From DAIDKA01 sp049792815 (GTDB lineage Bacteria > Pseudomonadota > Gammaproteobacteria > Steroidobacterales > Steroidobacteraceae), in assembly GCA_049792815.1 (NCBI GenBank), contig JBARBG010000109.1, positions 1 to 57,112 on the forward strand: a stretch of DNA of 57,112 bases. Direction: 5' to 3'. Below are positions 1 through 8,651 of the stretch, piece by piece; positions within the stretch are counted from its first letter, which is position 1; each line of letters opens with the position of its first letter. Below the pieces are notes generated by a model. The model saw only the letters and a list, made by a program, of their open reading frames with translations, was not told where the DNA came from and made no database searches. Both the position numbers and the translations under genes were made by a program.

Positions 1-541
1 ATCTATCGCATATTGCGCGCTGTGACTTGCGTTCGGTCAAATGCGACTGTCAAGCGGCGTTAATCCGCAACAAGTCGGGGGTGTGTTTGGGGGTATGGCG
101 TGAGGGGGACGCATTCGAATCCTCCTCGGATCATGTGGTTAATGCTGCGTCCGACCCCCTTCCGCTCCAAATCCTCAATGAAAAGAAAGCATTGTGGATT
201 TGTTTTCCTGTGGAAGATAAAAGTGGCATCGCCAGCCTGTGCGGGCCGGGATGCAAGAGTGCGCGAACATGCATGAAAATCGGCAACTCCCGATTTTGCG
301 CAGCACTTTCATCGGTTGGATACTTGCCCTTGAGCAAACGTGGGAACCAAAGGAGCGGTTAAAAGCCCCACCGCCGCTGCCGTACCCTGAGTTGAGAACT
401 GAGCCACTACGAGCCTCGGATCCCGTTACCTGCGGGAACTCTCGATCTTCGCAGTGTCTGGCTGCTGCTTACTCGAGCAGCATCTCCCAAAAGAAGGAGT
501 GTCTCCTGACCACAAGGATCCAGCCTCCGGGCTAAACCGGC
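1..541. other. Non-coding left flank, no convincing gene
   Basis: No open reading frame here has a credible start, recognisable domain or supporting neighbour; the short frames overlap on both strands and look like chance. The stretch does hold runs of G (around 76-80, 89-93 and 104-108) followed at 157-173 by a 17-base motif that recurs at 8730-8746, described separately as a possible attachment site. The PQQ dehydrogenase gene ends at 542 on the minus strand, so this region lies downstream of that operon. I see no clear rho-independent terminator with a T tract. Confidence 0.5.
89..173. repeat. Attachment-site-like repeat, left copy
   Basis: A GGGGGTATGG element at 89-98 is followed by the core CCCTTCCGCTCCAAATC at 157-173. 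The same two elements in the same order and orientation occur near 8663-8746, with 68 bases between element starts here and 67 there. On the minus strand the arm reads TACCCCC, a repeat style I associate with sequence beside tyrosine integrases. No integrase gene is visible, so this is at best a relic site. The 17-base core match alone could be chance; the matched spacing is the stronger argument. Confidence 0.35.
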
Positions 542-2656
542 TCATCGCTGCTTTGGCGGTGGCCCTATCATTGGCTGCCAGTCTTCCTGTGCCCGATTGA
601 TGAGATAGGAATGGATGGAGGCTGCCTGCTCATCGGTCAGCAGATCCCGGAAACTCGCCATGCCCTTAGCCTTGTGCGTGCCCTTCAGCACCGTATCCAT
701 GAAACCGGCGTGCTGCTGCGGCGTCAGATACCGCAGGTCCACTACGCCACCCGTGGCATTTGCCCCATGGCAGGTTCGGCACATCTGCGCATAGATCTCA
801 CCGCCGGCGAGAACCGCGTCGCGGGGCTGTTTGTCCATCGGGGGCGGTGGGATCTTTGTCGAGGGCGGTGCCGGGGGCAACTCGACACCCTTTGCGTCCA
901 ACTTGAACACGATCAATCGCGCCGGGGACACCGAGAAGGGTTCGGGACCACTGTTGAGTCCAGCCACGATGGCGCTGTTCCAACCCGCGTTGATCGCGAT
1001 GTACTGTGTGTCACCGATCGCGAAGGTCATCGGCCCGCTCACCGGCACCGTTCCCACCGGCATTTCCCAAAGCTTCTTGCCGTCGGTCGCCCGGTAGATC
1101 GCGAGGGTCTTGTCGATGGTCCCCTGGATGAGAATATTACCGGCGGTCACCAGCGTGCCGCCGTTTCCCGGCAGCCGATAGGTCACCCGGAACGCCTCCT
1201 TCTGCTGCACCGGATCCCAGGCGAGCAGGTAGCCTTGTTCGCTCGTGGCAGCCTTCTGGTTGAGCTCGCGCCGTAGATCCGGATAGTTGTTGACTCCGGA
1301 GCCAATGGTCGTGCGGCCTTTGACGTATTTGAACTGTCCGTCCGCTGCGCGGGAGGCGACTTCCCACTGCACCTGCGCCGGAATGTACACCAAACCGGTC
1401 AGCGGGCTGTAGGACATCGGATTCCAGTTGTGCGCGCCACCGTAGCCTGGCGTCAGCAGATGCGGTTTCTCCGTCAAAGCAGACTCCGGCTCGAGAACCG
1501 GCCGGCCGGTCTTCATGTCGACGCTCTTGGCCCAGGTGTTCATGACGTAGGGCTTGGCGGAAATGAGCTTGCCGGTCTTGCGATCCAGAACGTAGAAGAA
1601 GCCGTTCTTGGGCGCGTGCATGATGACCTGGCGTGTGCGGCCGCCGATCTTCAGGTCCGCGATCATCAGTGGATTGGTGCAATCGTAATCCCATTCCTCC
1701 TGCGGGATCTCCTGGTAGTGCCAGGCGTAATGGCCGGTCTTCACATCCACCGCGACTACCGAGCACAGAAACAGATTGTCACCGCCGCCGGGGCTGCGGA
1801 AGGCACTCGGGTGGGGCGAGCCATTGCCGGTGCCGAAATACACCAGCTGCAACTTCGGATCGTAGACGATGGTGTCCCAGTCGTTGCCGCCGCCCCCCTG
1901 TTTCCACCACTCGCCCTTCCAGGTCTTCGCGGCCATCGGCATGACCGAGTCGGATGCCGCACCCTCAGGCATTTTCGCAGGATCACCCGGCACTATGAAG
2001 AAGCGCCAGGCGAAGGCGCCGGTATCCGCTTTATAGGCCGACATGTACCCGCGCGCTCCGAAATCCCCGCCCCCATTGCCGATGACCACGATCCCGTCGA
2101 ACACCCGCGGTGCACCCGTGATGGACAGCGGCTCATCCGGCAGCAATGTCTGCGTGCTCCACACTGGCTTGCCGTCTTTGGCGTCGAGTGCGATCAGCCG
2201 TCCATCAAGCGTTGCAATGATGATCTTGCCGTGCCAGGCCGCGAGCCCCCGGCTGACCGTGCCACAGCATGCGTTCCTCGCCCACTCGACCGGAATTTGC
2301 GGGTCATAGCGCCACAGCAGCTTGCCGGTGGCTGCGTCGTAGGCCGAGGTGATGTCCCAGGCCGAGACGTTGTAGAGGACTCCATCGATCTCAATCGGCG
2401 ATCCTTCCTCTCCACGATAGGTCGCGAGATCCGCAAACCAGGCGATACCCAGCCGACCAACATTGTTCTCATTGATTTGTTTCAGCGGGCTGAAGCGCTG
2501 CTCATCCCAGGTGCGGCCGGGTGCCATCCAGTTGCCGGGTTCACTGTCCGCGGCTCGCAACCGTTCCTGGTTCACATCGGCGGGCCTGTCCGCGGCGAAA
2601 GCCGGCGCCGCTCCCAGGACGAGCAACCCAACGCACAGCATCACCGATCTAATCAT
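542..2656 (-). CDS. PQQ-dependent alcohol dehydrogenase with C-terminal cytochrome c (quinohaemoprotein)
   Basis: This periplasmic enzyme should oxidise an alcohol or aldehyde and pass electrons from PQQ through its own haem c. The protein has a signal peptide, a beta-propeller of about 570 residues, then a cytochrome c domain with CRTCH at about 626-630. Adjacent cysteines at 130-131 match the vicinal disulfide of quinoprotein dehydrogenases, and WDYD carries the catalytic Asp (323). Asp at the +2 position (325) is the lanthanide-type signature. I prefer the start at 2656 because GGAG lies six bases upstream. An ATG at 2683 overlaps the preceding stop as ATGA and is the alternative. It is the last gene of a four-gene leftward operon. 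The substrate cannot be told from sequence, and PQQ synthesis genes are not in the window. Confidence 0.9.
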   Translation of the reverse strand: MIRSVMLCVGLLVLGAAPAFAADRPADVNQERLRAADSEPGNWMAPGRTWDEQRFSPLKQINENNVGRLGIAWFADLATYRGEEGSPIEIDGVLYNVSAWDITSAYDAATGKLLWRYDPQIPVEWARNACCGTVSRGLAAWHGKIIIATLDGRLIALDAKDGKPVWSTQTLLPDEPLSITGAPRVFDGIVVIGNGGGDFGARGYMSAYKADTGAFAWRFFIVPGDPAKMPEGAASDSVMPMAAKTWKGEWWKQGGGGNDWDTIVYDPKLQLVYFGTGNGSPHPSAFRSPGGGDNLFLCSVVAVDVKTGHYAWHYQEIPQEEWDYDCTNPLMIADLKIGGRTRQVIMHAPKNGFFYVLDRKTGKLISAKPYVMNTWAKSVDMKTGRPVLEPESALTEKPHLLTPGYGGAHNWNPMSYSPLTGLVYIPAQVQWEVASRAADGQFKYVKGRTTIGSGVNNYPDLRRELNQKAATSEQGYLLAWDPVQQKEAFRVTYRLPGNGGTLVTAGNILIQGTIDKTLAIYRATDGKKLWEMPVGTVPVSGPMTFAIGDTQYIAINAGWNSAIVAGLNSGPEPFSVSPARLIVFKLDAKGVELPPAPPSTKIPPPPMDKQPRDAVLAGGEIYAQMCRTCHGANATGGVVDLRYLTPQQHAGFMDTVLKGTHKAKGMASFRDLLTDEQAASIHSYLINRAQEDWQPMIGPPPKQR

Positions 2657-2679
2657 CGACCGCTCCGTGTATGACATCT

Positions 2680-3192
2680 TCATCCTGGGGGCAAAGCACG
2701 CCGCTGCTTAAACTTCCAGGCTTCGCCGACGCGCACCAACTGGTCCTCGTACCGTCCGGCGACTTGCGCCTCCGGCCTCGCGCCGTTCATCTTATAGAAG
2801 ATGAACTTCGAGCTCGCGGTCGCGTGATCGCCCTGCAGGTCGATGATGACGTTCGTCAGCAGATGGAAGTTCTTGCCTTTCGGAATGTCGCCGGCCGCGG
2901 CGGTGAAGATCTTCTCCATGGACTCCTGAATCTGCTTCGGCCCCCGGTAGCTGCCCTGAGCACCCGTCCATTCGCCATCTGCGGCGAACAGCGCCGCGAA
3001 CGCGGCAAAATCGCGGTTGTCGAGCGCGCGGCCATACTCCATCAGCAGCTGCTCGATGGCCATCCGGTCGTCAATGCGCTGGATGCGCGCCTCGAGGCTC
3101 TGCGGCGGCGTCGCCGCGGCGACCAGGTCCGGCCCGGCGAAGCACCCGATCAGTGTGGCCAGTGCCATCGCGCCACGATGAGCCCGCATCAT
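2680..3192 (-). CDS. Exported SnoaL-like (NTF2-fold) protein
   Basis: This is a 170-residue protein with an N-terminal signal peptide (residues 1-25) and one SnoaL_4/NTF2-like domain. The typical core is visible: a helix with a YGRALDNRD motif, then LFAADGEWTG, and later FHLLTN followed by beta strands ending in a WKFK segment. Such folds are enzymes, isomerases or binding modules; no function can be assigned here. The ATG at 3192 overlaps the stop of the upstream gene as ATGA, which supports this start and translational coupling. Its own stop overlaps the longer alternative start of the PQQ dehydrogenase in the same way. Second of three similar leftward genes, about as similar to each other as ancient duplicates. 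Confidence 0.85.
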   Translation of the reverse strand: MMRAHRGAMALATLIGCFAGPDLVAAATPPQSLEARIQRIDDRMAIEQLLMEYGRALDNRDFAAFAALFAADGEWTGAQGSYRGPKQIQESMEKIFTAAAGDIPKGKNFHLLTNVIIDLQGDHATASSKFIFYKMNGARPEAQVAGRYEDQLVRVGEAWKFKQRRALPPG

Positions 3193-3764
3193 GGTTTGAT
3201 GATGCCCTTCAGCGCGGCCGGAGGTGGGGGCAGCTTGGGATCGTTCCCATCCCGATAGGGAATCACGCCATGACTGGTGCGGCTCTTGATCTTCCATTGA
3301 CCGTCCTCCCGGACGAACTGATCGACATAGCGACCGGCCAGGGTGGGGGAGGGCCGGCTGTCGGCGGAGGTCGTGAAGAACATATAGCGTGAGCGCGCGG
3401 TGGCGCTATCGCCATTGACGTCGACCACGACGGTCGTATCCAGATGAAAGTTCTGCTTGTTGATGAAGCCGGCTTCCGGCTTGCCGAGATTCTTCTCCAT
3501 CATCGCCTGGATGGCGGCAGGTCCCGTGGCACTGCCGAATCCGCCGGTCCAGACTCCCTCCTTGGCGAAGAGCGATGCGTAGCCCGCGTAGTCCCGCGCA
3601 TCGAGATACTCTCCGTAGCGGATGACGACCTCCCGGATCTGCTTTTCGTCCTCCAGCTGCTGCACGCGCTTCTCGAGCGCCGCACTGGATCCGGATGGGG
3701 TCACACAACCCGGCGGGACCAGCGCAAAGGCGAGGAGCACCGGCAGATATCGCGCGAAGTTCAT
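3189..3764 (-). CDS. Exported SnoaL-like (NTF2-fold) protein
   Basis: This is a 191-residue secreted protein. After a signal peptide (about 1-20, with a Cys at 20 but no proper lipobox) comes a short helix and a SnoaL_4-type domain: YGEYLDARD, LFAKEGVWTGGFG, NFHLDTTVVV, and a Trp-Lys-Ile strand near the end. The C-terminus is proline-rich. GGAG lies seven bases before the ATG, a strong ribosome site. It overlaps the next gene by four bases. Together with its neighbours it forms a family of exported NTF2-fold proteins of unknown role beside a quinoprotein dehydrogenase. They could be accessory enzymes acting on the same periplasmic substrate. Confidence 0.85.
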   Translation of the reverse strand: MNFARYLPVLLAFALVPPGCVTPSGSSAALEKRVQQLEDEKQIREVVIRYGEYLDARDYAGYASLFAKEGVWTGGFGSATGPAAIQAMMEKNLGKPEAGFINKQNFHLDTTVVVDVNGDSATARSRYMFFTTSADSRPSPTLAGRYVDQFVREDGQWKIKSRTSHGVIPYRDGNDPKLPPPPAALKGIIKP

Positions 3765-3806
3765 GCTGCTTCTCCGTGGGTGGCCGCTGGATCGTACACG
3801 CTAGTC

Positions 3807-4355
3807 CTACTTAGGTGGAGCCGCGGCATGCAGCAGGCGCTGCTGGAACAGCCAGCGCCCGTTTAGCCGGACCAAGGTGTCGTCATAGGACACCAGAAAA
3901 ATCAGTTTCCACCCGCCCGGGCTGTGTTCATCCGGAATCAGATAGGCCCCCATGCTATGCGCCGTGGCGTGGTCGCCGTCCACGCGGATCGAGGGGTTGA
4001 AGTACAAATGGAAATCGGGCCCGGGCAGGTGCGAAGGATTGGCGGTGATGGTTTGCTGCAGTTGCGACTGGATCGCGGCCCGGCCGCGCGTCGGGGTACC
4101 GCCGCCACCATAAACGGCGTCCTCGGTGAACAGGCGTCCGAAGGCGTCAAAGTCCCGCCGGTCCAGGGAGGCGCCATACTGCGCGAACAGCTCCTCGATG
4201 TCCTGGCGGGCTTCGAGCCGTTGCACCCGCAACGAGTCGGGACCGGGTGTGGCGGCCTGCGTGGAACGGGGCGGGAGTAGCGCCGCCACGCCGACGACCA
4301 GAACGGCTATCATGACCGAGTGGAATGCGGCGGCCTTTGCTTCTATCTGAGTCAA
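3807..4355 (-). CDS. Exported SnoaL-like (NTF2-fold) protein, first gene of leftward operon
   Basis: This 182-residue protein starts with an unusual TTG codon. I chose it because GGAG sits eight bases upstream and the resulting N-terminus is a plausible signal peptide of about 34 residues; the ATG 14 codons later has no ribosome site. The domain is SnoaL-like: YGASLDRRD, LFTEDAVYGGGG, FHLYFNPSIRVDGDHATAHS, then a W-L-F-Q strand. It is the first gene of the leftward operon and lies about 100 bases from the divergent rightward operon, whose first gene also appears to start with TTG. Function unknown. Confidence 0.82.
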   Translation of the reverse strand: MTQIEAKAAAFHSVMIAVLVVGVAALLPPRSTQAATPGPDSLRVQRLEARQDIEELFAQYGASLDRRDFDAFGRLFTEDAVYGGGGTPTRGRAAIQSQLQQTITANPSHLPGPDFHLYFNPSIRVDGDHATAHSMGAYLIPDEHSPGGWKLIFLVSYDDTLVRLNGRWLFQQRLLHAAAPPK

Positions 4356-4456
4356 TTTCGATCTCCACGAGAATCAAGTAACGGGCCTGTTTCGTGGCCA
4401 CCCTGGAAACAAAGGATGAGGGGCGCATCCCATCGAGTCAAACGGGGAGCATAAAA
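4356..4456. promoter_or_regulatory. Shared divergent promoter region
   Basis: About 100 bases separate the divergent SnoaL operons, so both promoters and any operator must be here. Shine-Dalgarno-like GGAG (minus strand, around 4363-4366) and GGGGAG (plus strand, 4445-4450 area) sit before the two TTG starts. I see no strong -10/-35 pair and only a weak GGATG/CATCC dyad near 4415-4431. The layout implies joint regulation of both operons. Confidence 0.5.
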
Positions 4457-5452
4457 TTGAATCCGAGAAATTTTAGCCTGAGCGTCCTGGTATCGTCGAT
4501 CGTCGGCATGGCTATGTCCTGCTGCTACGCGCAGTCACCCGCTTCAGCCGCAAAGTCGGATGCGGCAGGGCACGGCGCCTGCAACTATGCGTGCCTGATC
4601 GGCTTCACGAACCGCTACATGGATGCGCTGGTGCATAAGGATCCGTCCCGTATCCCGCTGGCGCCGGACGTCAGGTTCACCGAAAACGACGTCCAGATGC
4701 CGGTTGGCGAAGAAGGGATCTGGGGCACGATCAGTAGCGTCTCACCGAATGCCATGACCGTCGCGGACACCCGCACCGGCAATGCGGCGTGGTTCGGCAC
4801 GGTCGAAGAGCATGGCGAGCCTGCCTACTATGCCATGCGGCTGCGGATCCGGGGCCGCATGATTAGCGAGGTCGAGACGGTGGTCGAGCGCAAGCCGGGA
4901 CTGCCGGCGCCGTTCGGGGATCCCACGAAGCTGGTCCACGATCCGGCGTTTGCGCAAATCGAGCAGCCGCAGGAACGCAGGGAAAGAGAGCGTCTGCGCG
5001 ACATCGCCAATGGCTATTTCAGCACCATCGCGCGCAATGACGGCGAGATTCTCACGGAATTTGACCCTGATTGCCAGCGTACCGAAAACGGCATCAGTAC
5101 CACGAGCGGCACCTTTGGATCGGCCGCGCTCGCGCAGGGCTGCGAGGCCCAGTTCAAGCTGGGCTATTTCCACATCAACAAGCGTGTCCGGCAGCGGCAC
5201 TATCCGCTCGTCGATACGGAGCGCGGCGTGGTCGTCGCGACCGGCTTCTTTGATCACGACAACGCCAAAGACACGTATTTGACGACCGACGGGAAGCTCC
5301 AAAAGACACTGCTCAAGTTCCCGAATTCGCTCTCACTGATGGAAGCGTTCAAGATCCGCAACGGCAAGATCTACCGCGTCGAGGCGATCTTCACATACGT
5401 TCCGTACTACATGCATTCTCCTTGGCCCAATCCTGAGGATGCGGACGAATAA
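4457..5452 (+). CDS. Exported two-lobed protein, DUF8021-like
   Basis: This 331-residue secreted protein appears to start at a TTG with a GGGGAG ribosome site seven bases upstream, giving a clean signal peptide ending near CYAQ. The mature part begins with a Cys-x3-Cys pair (GACNYACL) and a segment with FTEND, IWGTIS and a strand-rich stretch. This resembles the bacterial side of the family I recall as DUF8021. A second lobe begins near residue 175 with a helix and conserved DCQRTENG, again NTF2-like. The following gene encodes a paralogue of the same design. Role unknown. Being the first gene of the rightward operon and exported, it probably works with the SnoaL proteins and the PQQ enzyme in the periplasm. 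Confidence 0.8.
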   Translation: MNPRNFSLSVLVSSIVGMAMSCCYAQSPASAAKSDAAGHGACNYACLIGFTNRYMDALVHKDPSRIPLAPDVRFTENDVQMPVGEEGIWGTISSVSPNAMTVADTRTGNAAWFGTVEEHGEPAYYAMRLRIRGRMISEVETVVERKPGLPAPFGDPTKLVHDPAFAQIEQPQERRERERLRDIANGYFSTIARNDGEILTEFDPDCQRTENGISTTSGTFGSAALAQGCEAQFKLGYFHINKRVRQRHYPLVDTERGVVVATGFFDHDNAKDTYLTTDGKLQKTLLKFPNSLSLMEAFKIRNGKIYRVEAIFTYVPYYMHSPWPNPEDADE

Positions 5453-5453
5453 C

Positions 5454-6440
5454 ATGAAAAGAGGTGCATGGGTTCTGATGTCGCTGTGCATCGGCGCCGT
5501 GTTCTCGAATGCGGCGACCGCCCAGTCCGATTCGCACGCTGCGTGCGACCGCGACTGCCTGGTCGGAATCGCCAACGACTATACCGCTGCGTTAGTAGGC
5601 CACACGCCGAATACTCTGGCCGTCGCACCCGGTGTGAAGTTCACGGAGAACCTGGTACCCCTAAAATTCGGCGAGCAGGGAGTGTGGAAGACGGTAACCG
5701 GGCGGCGCGATTTCAATATCTATGCCGCGGATGTCGACACCGGCAATGTGGTGTGGATCGGGATCGTCAGGGAAAACGACAAGCCAGTGATGATGGCGGC
5801 GCGGCTCAAGGTGGTCGGTCACCGCATCACGGAGTTGGAGACGCTGGTGGGCCGATCCGCACTGACGGGAGCCGATAAGGTTGAGGCGCCGCGGCCGGAC
5901 TTCGCCGAAGGAGTGCCGGAGGCAGAGCGCCTGGATCGCCAGCGCCTCATCGCGATCGCCTATTCAAACTGGGATGCGATGGAGCAGGGGAACGGTCGCC
6001 TCGCTCCCTATGCGCAGGACTGTGAGCGGTATGACAATGGCGAACAGACCTCCAAGGGCAGTTCCCCGGCCGCGGGTGCCCCGGACAGCGGTGGCAGCCT
6101 CGATGACCGCAGCTGCTTCGGGCAGATGAATTCCGGCCGGTTCAACAATGGCAACAAGGTCTACCCGCGGCGCATATGGGCGGTGGATCGCGAGCATGGG
6201 CTTGTCGTTGGGCTGTTTACTCCCAACGTCCCGGGGAACGTGCGGGAGATCAAATTGCGCAGCGGCAAGATTCTGGCCGCGGATGCATCGGAACTGCTGC
6301 CGTTCACGATCCAGCAGGTCGAGATGTTCAAGATCGTGCGCGGGCAGATCAGCAAGGTGGAAGTCGTTCTGGGTCCCCGAGTGCCCTACGGCATGCGCAG
6401 TCCTTTTGACATGAAGACGCTGTGGGAGCCACGCCAGTGA
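5454..6440 (+). CDS. Exported two-lobed protein, paralogue of preceding gene
   Basis: This 328-residue protein is a paralogue of its upstream neighbour, with the same layout: a signal peptide, a Cys-x3-Cys pair (AACDRDCL), VKFTENLVPL and GVWKT in lobe one, then a second lobe with DCERYDNGE and PYGMRSPF near the C-terminus. Gly/Ser/Pro-rich inserted sequence around residues 200-220 is specific to this copy. The start at 5454 lies one base after the previous stop; an in-frame ATG at 5439 is possible. The 3' end overlaps the next gene as GTGA, implying coupling. No catalytic motif is recognised, and the family assignment (DUF8021-like) is from memory of the pattern. Confidence 0.8.
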   Translation: MKRGAWVLMSLCIGAVFSNAATAQSDSHAACDRDCLVGIANDYTAALVGHTPNTLAVAPGVKFTENLVPLKFGEQGVWKTVTGRRDFNIYAADVDTGNVVWIGIVRENDKPVMMAARLKVVGHRITELETLVGRSALTGADKVEAPRPDFAEGVPEAERLDRQRLIAIAYSNWDAMEQGNGRLAPYAQDCERYDNGEQTSKGSSPAAGAPDSGGSLDDRSCFGQMNSGRFNNGNKVYPRRIWAVDREHGLVVGLFTPNVPGNVREIKLRSGKILAADASELLPFTIQQVEMFKIVRGQISKVEVVLGPRVPYGMRSPFDMKTLWEPRQ

Positions 6441-7834
6441 GGATCCGTGGTGATTCGCACCTACTGGCGGCTTGCCTGCTGCTGGGTATGATTCATTGTG
6501 CCCCGAGCCTGGCGCAGTCCGCTGCCTCCCGCTTAGCTGCCCTGCAGGCCCGCGTCGTGGCGCTGGACCATGAAACCGCCTATGTCGAGGCCATTACCAA
6601 GATCCAGCGCCTGGGCAAGGCGTTTGGCTACTACACCGACAAGGGCTATTTCAGCGAGGCCGCCGACCTGTTTACCGATGACGCCACATTCCAGTGGGGC
6701 ACGGATGGCATCTACAGCGGCAAGGCCCGGATCCGGGAGCTGCTGACGCGCCATGGCGGGGGAAGTCTGACGGAAGGGCCGGGGCTACCGTTCGGCCGAC
6801 TCAATCTGCGCATGCAGTTGCAGCCCGTGGTGACCGTGGCGGCCGATGGACTGACCGCGCAAGCGCGGTGGCGGGAGTGGGGGCTGCTGGGCGAATACAA
6901 GAAGTCGGCGATGTGGGGTGATGCGATCGTTGAGGATGAATACCTGCAGCAAGGCGGAGTGTGGAAAATCGCCTCGCGGCACTACTACCTGAATTTCGAG
7001 GCGCCCTACCAAGGGGGTTGGGCCGCCCTGAAGCCGGTCAGCGGTGATTGGCGTTCGCCAGTCGCCGCGCAGTTTCCTCCAGACCAGCCCGCACCGTTTC
7101 AATACCAGTCGTTTCCGGCCGTGTTCGTACCCCCATATCACTACGCCAACGGCAATTTGCGCGCCATACAAAGCCGGCCGCCGTTCGATCCGCCCAAGCG
7201 CCCCGAGGACCGCCTGGGCAGGCTCGAAGCGCTCGCCGATGCGAAGGAACTGCAGGTGGGACGGGTTGAATCGGTCCGCGCGATCGAGAACCTCCAGGAC
7301 ATGTACGGCTACTACATTGACAAGGGGCAGTGGCGGCAGGCCGCCGCCTTGTTCAGCCGCGACGGTACGTACGAGTTCGGCCAGGGTGGCGTCTATATCG
7401 GCACGGCACACATCGAGCGCGCGCTGTCGCTGGTCGGACCCCAGGGACTGGTACCGGGGCAGCTCAACAACTATGTGATGGAGCAGCAGGTGATCCACGT
7501 ATCACCTGATAACCGCACGGCGAAGGCCCGCTGGCGCAGTGACGTGGAGCTGACGCGCGACGGCAAAGGCCGCTGGGGAGGCGGGGTTTACGAGAACGAG
7601 TACCTCAATGATCACGGCACTTGGAAGCTCAGCAAGCTGCACTACTACGTCACCTTCTGGGGGGACTACGACCAGGGCTGGGTGGTCAAGCCCTTCCCCA
7701 TGGATCCGCCCAGTACCGTCGTCCTGCCGGACCGGCCACCAACCGTGGTGTACCAGTCGTTCCCCAAGCTACAGGTGGTGCCGTTTGATTACGTGCATCC
7801 GGTGACGGGCAAGCCCCTCGTGGAGGAGAAGTAA
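6437..7834 (+). CDS. Exported protein with two tandem SnoaL-like domains
   Basis: This 465-residue protein has a signal peptide and an internal duplication. Both halves carry the same signature: FGYYTDKG at about 63-70 followed by LFTDDATFQWG, and YGYYIDKG at about 290-297 followed by LFSRDGTYEFG. Each then has a YxGxxxI turn and a WK(I/L) strand before a proline-rich end containing QSFP. The GTG start overlaps the previous stop (GTGA), with GGGAG eight bases upstream. Each half equals one SnoaL_4 domain, so the protein may form an intramolecular version of the usual NTF2-fold dimer. Fold and export are clear; the activity is not. Confidence 0.85.
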   Translation: MRIRGDSHLLAACLLLGMIHCAPSLAQSAASRLAALQARVVALDHETAYVEAITKIQRLGKAFGYYTDKGYFSEAADLFTDDATFQWGTDGIYSGKARIRELLTRHGGGSLTEGPGLPFGRLNLRMQLQPVVTVAADGLTAQARWREWGLLGEYKKSAMWGDAIVEDEYLQQGGVWKIASRHYYLNFEAPYQGGWAALKPVSGDWRSPVAAQFPPDQPAPFQYQSFPAVFVPPYHYANGNLRAIQSRPPFDPPKRPEDRLGRLEALADAKELQVGRVESVRAIENLQDMYGYYIDKGQWRQAAALFSRDGTYEFGQGGVYIGTAHIERALSLVGPQGLVPGQLNNYVMEQQVIHVSPDNRTAKARWRSDVELTRDGKGRWGGGVYENEYLNDHGTWKLSKLHYYVTFWGDYDQGWVVKPFPMDPPSTVVLPDRPPTVVYQSFPKLQVVPFDYVHPVTGKPLVEEK

Positions 7835-8580
7835 TGAACACTCGCCTCCTATTTCTATGCCTGGTCGCGCTCCTGGCGGGTCCGCTGAGGGCAGCTGCCG
7901 ATCAGCCGCCTGCCGACGCGGCCCTGCAGACCGTCGAGCAGCAGTTGAATGGCATCGGCAACCGCCTTACGCGCCTTCAGGATTTGACCGATATCGAGAT
8001 CGTGCAGCACGCCTACGGCTACTTCGTAGACAAGGCTCAGTGGCACTCATTGTCAGACCTGTTCGCCGCAGATGCCACGCTGGAGATCGGGGGTAAGGGC
8101 GTGTTCCTCGGACATGACCGGGTCTTCGAGTACATGCAGACCGGCATGGGCCCCATCGGGCCGCACGACGGCTCATTGATCGACCACCAGCAATTCCAGT
8201 GTCTGCCTAGCGTCGACCTTGACGGTGTAACGGGCCACATCCGCTGCATCGCCTTCGTCATGAGTTCCGGCGGCTGGGGCCACGTCTACTACGAAAACGT
8301 GTACACGAAGGAAAACGGGGTCTGGAAGTTCAAGAAGCTACACGGCCCGTTCAACATGTACGCGGGTTACAAGGTGGGTTGGTTGGACAATACTATGGTC
8401 AACACCTTTCCGGAAAAATTCCCGCCCTGGCCGGATCTGCCGCCGACCGTGATGTATCTGACTTATCCCAACTACTACGCCGAGCCGTTCCACTATCCCA
8501 ATCCGGTGACGGCAAAGATGGCTCCGCCCCCCAGCCCGCGGGCAGGCGGGTTGGCGTTCGGCGCCAGCGGTGCACGATGA
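7834..8580 (+). CDS. Exported SnoaL-like (NTF2-fold) protein
   Basis: This 248-residue secreted protein is the last gene of the rightward operon. The start shares its A with the preceding TAA stop (TAATG), and a GGAGGAG ribosome site is present, so coupling is strong. After the signal peptide (ending near LRAAA) comes one SnoaL-like domain with YGYFVDKAQW, LFAADATLEIGG and VWKFKKLHGPF, then a proline-rich tail resembling the tails of each half of the upstream double-domain protein. It thus looks like a single-unit relative of that protein. Function unknown. Confidence 0.85.
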   Translation: MNTRLLFLCLVALLAGPLRAAADQPPADAALQTVEQQLNGIGNRLTRLQDLTDIEIVQHAYGYFVDKAQWHSLSDLFAADATLEIGGKGVFLGHDRVFEYMQTGMGPIGPHDGSLIDHQQFQCLPSVDLDGVTGHIRCIAFVMSSGGWGHVYYENVYTKENGVWKFKKLHGPFNMYAGYKVGWLDNTMVNTFPEKFPPWPDLPPTVMYLTYPNYYAEPFHYPNPVTAKMAPPPSPRAGGLAFGASGAR

Positions 8581-8651
8581 TAGAGGCAGCTTAGTAGGCC
8601 GGTAGCGGCAGTGGCGAGCTGGGGGCGTTTTTCGTTAGCCATATTTTGCTG

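Noticed and set aside
27..535. Short overlapping frames at the left edge
   Set aside because: No domain, start site or neighbour support; composition suggests non-coding DNA.
1430..2674. 414-residue plus-strand frame opposite the first PQQ dehydrogenase
   Set aside because: Shadow of the minus-strand gene; no domain or ribosome site.
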